Assembly: GCA_012798155.1 (NCBI GenBank)
Contig: JAAZNR010000548.1
Coordinates: 1 to 5,078 of the forward strand
Source of the DNA: Thermogutta sp.
GTDB lineage: Bacteria > Planctomycetota > Planctomycetia > Pirellulales > Thermoguttaceae
Reading direction: 5' to 3'
DNA length: 5,078 bases
Part shown: piece after piece, positions 4,936-5,078 of the stretch
Layout: every line of letters starts with the position of its first letter
Position numbering within the stretch: the first letter of the stretch is position 1
Made by a program: the position numbers and the translations under genes
Notes under the pieces: model-generated
The model's input: the letters and a program-made list of their open reading frames with translations, nothing else
Database searches by the model: none
Told to the model about the DNA's origin: nothing

Positions 4936-5078
4936 TTTGAAACGCAAAGGCCCGGACGGCACGGATTTTGAAACGCAGAGGACGCGGAGAAAGAAAAAGA
5001 AGAAGGAAAAAGAAGAATCGGTAACTGCAACTCTGCGTTTTCTCCCTCTCTGCGTTCTCGGCGCTCTCCGCATTTCCA
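4936..5078. repeat. CTCTGCGTT / AACGCAGAG repeat cluster with a long hairpin and purine tract
   Basis: Copies of one 9-mer family occur in both orientations. On the left are AACGCAAAG (4941-4949), AACGCAGAG (4972-4980) and GACGCGGAG (4981-4989). On the right are CTCTGCGTT (5031-5039), CTCTGCGTT (5048-5056) and CTCCGCATT (5066-5074). TTTGAAACGCAAAGG (4936-4950) and TTTGAAACGCAGAGG (4967-4981) are direct repeats, 14 of 15 identical, 31 bp apart. AACGCAGAG (4972-4980) with CTCTGCGTT (5048-5056), plus GGAGAAA (4986-4992) with TTTCTCC (5039-5045), form a 16-bp hairpin. The loop includes most of a 32-nt all-purine tract (4986-5017). The unit is probably a dispersed intergenic repeat and may continue past the edge. 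Confidence 0.6.

Larger units (their letters stand above)
4745..5078. other. Non-coding region after the MFS gene
   Basis: No credible gene is seen in these 334 bp on either strand. A minus-strand open frame at about 4852-5073 translates to Arg-rich and Phe-run sequence produced by the purine tract and CTCTGCG repeats, so it is not a protein. The left half holds GC-rich short dyads (GGCCGGCC at 4794-4801, and the structured stretch near 4811-4858). The right half holds the CTCTGCGTT-type repeat cluster, which reaches the window edge. Confidence 0.7.

Noticed and set aside
4852..5073. Minus-strand 73-codon frame at the right edge
   Set aside because: Its translation is low-complexity (an Arg-rich start and a run of Phe) generated by the purine tract and CTCTGCG repeats.

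Overview
The window is GC-rich bacterial chromosome with four protein genes, all of familiar families, and several well-formed non-coding repeats. I found no CRISPR array, rRNA, tRNA, toxin-antitoxin pair, phage gene or defence gene. The gene content (a sugar porter, a nucleoside hydrolase, a stand-alone trpD and a fosmidomycin-resistance-like transporter) and the style of the intergenic repeats suggest a free-living environmental bacterium. Planctomycetota is my best guess, from recalled resemblance and not from any decisive marker.

Layout. Minus strand, 724 down to the left edge: N-terminal half of a sugar-porter MFS transporter, cut by the window boundary. Minus strand, 1762 to 797: a complete nucleoside hydrolase. 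It lies 72 bp upstream of the transporter in the same direction, so the two probably form one unit, hydrolase first. From 1763 to 2042 is a divergent intergenic region. It holds a plausible sigma70-type promoter for the hydrolase, a 17-bp direct repeat at the expected transcription start, and a 16-bp tandem repeat running into the trpD start. Plus strand, 2043 to 3056: trpD, anthranilate phosphoribosyltransferase. From 3057 to 3367 is non-coding DNA occupied mainly by a 163-bp miniature inverted-repeat element with a perfect 9-bp target duplication. Plus strand, 3368 to 4744: a second MFS transporter. From 4745 to the end is non-coding DNA with structured repeats that run towards the right edge.

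How the genes may work together. The hydrolase (nucleoside to base plus ribose) and the sugar porter could serve nucleoside or pentose scavenging. trpD is a lone tryptophan-pathway gene, with no other trp gene visible. The downstream MFS gene is separated from trpD by the inserted element, so a shared transcript is doubtful.

The most notable signal is the miniature element between trpD and the second transporter: terminal inverted repeats, a 9-bp duplication and two strong internal hairpins. The paired 17-bp repeats at the hydrolase promoter come second. I did not find evidence for a new multi-gene system.
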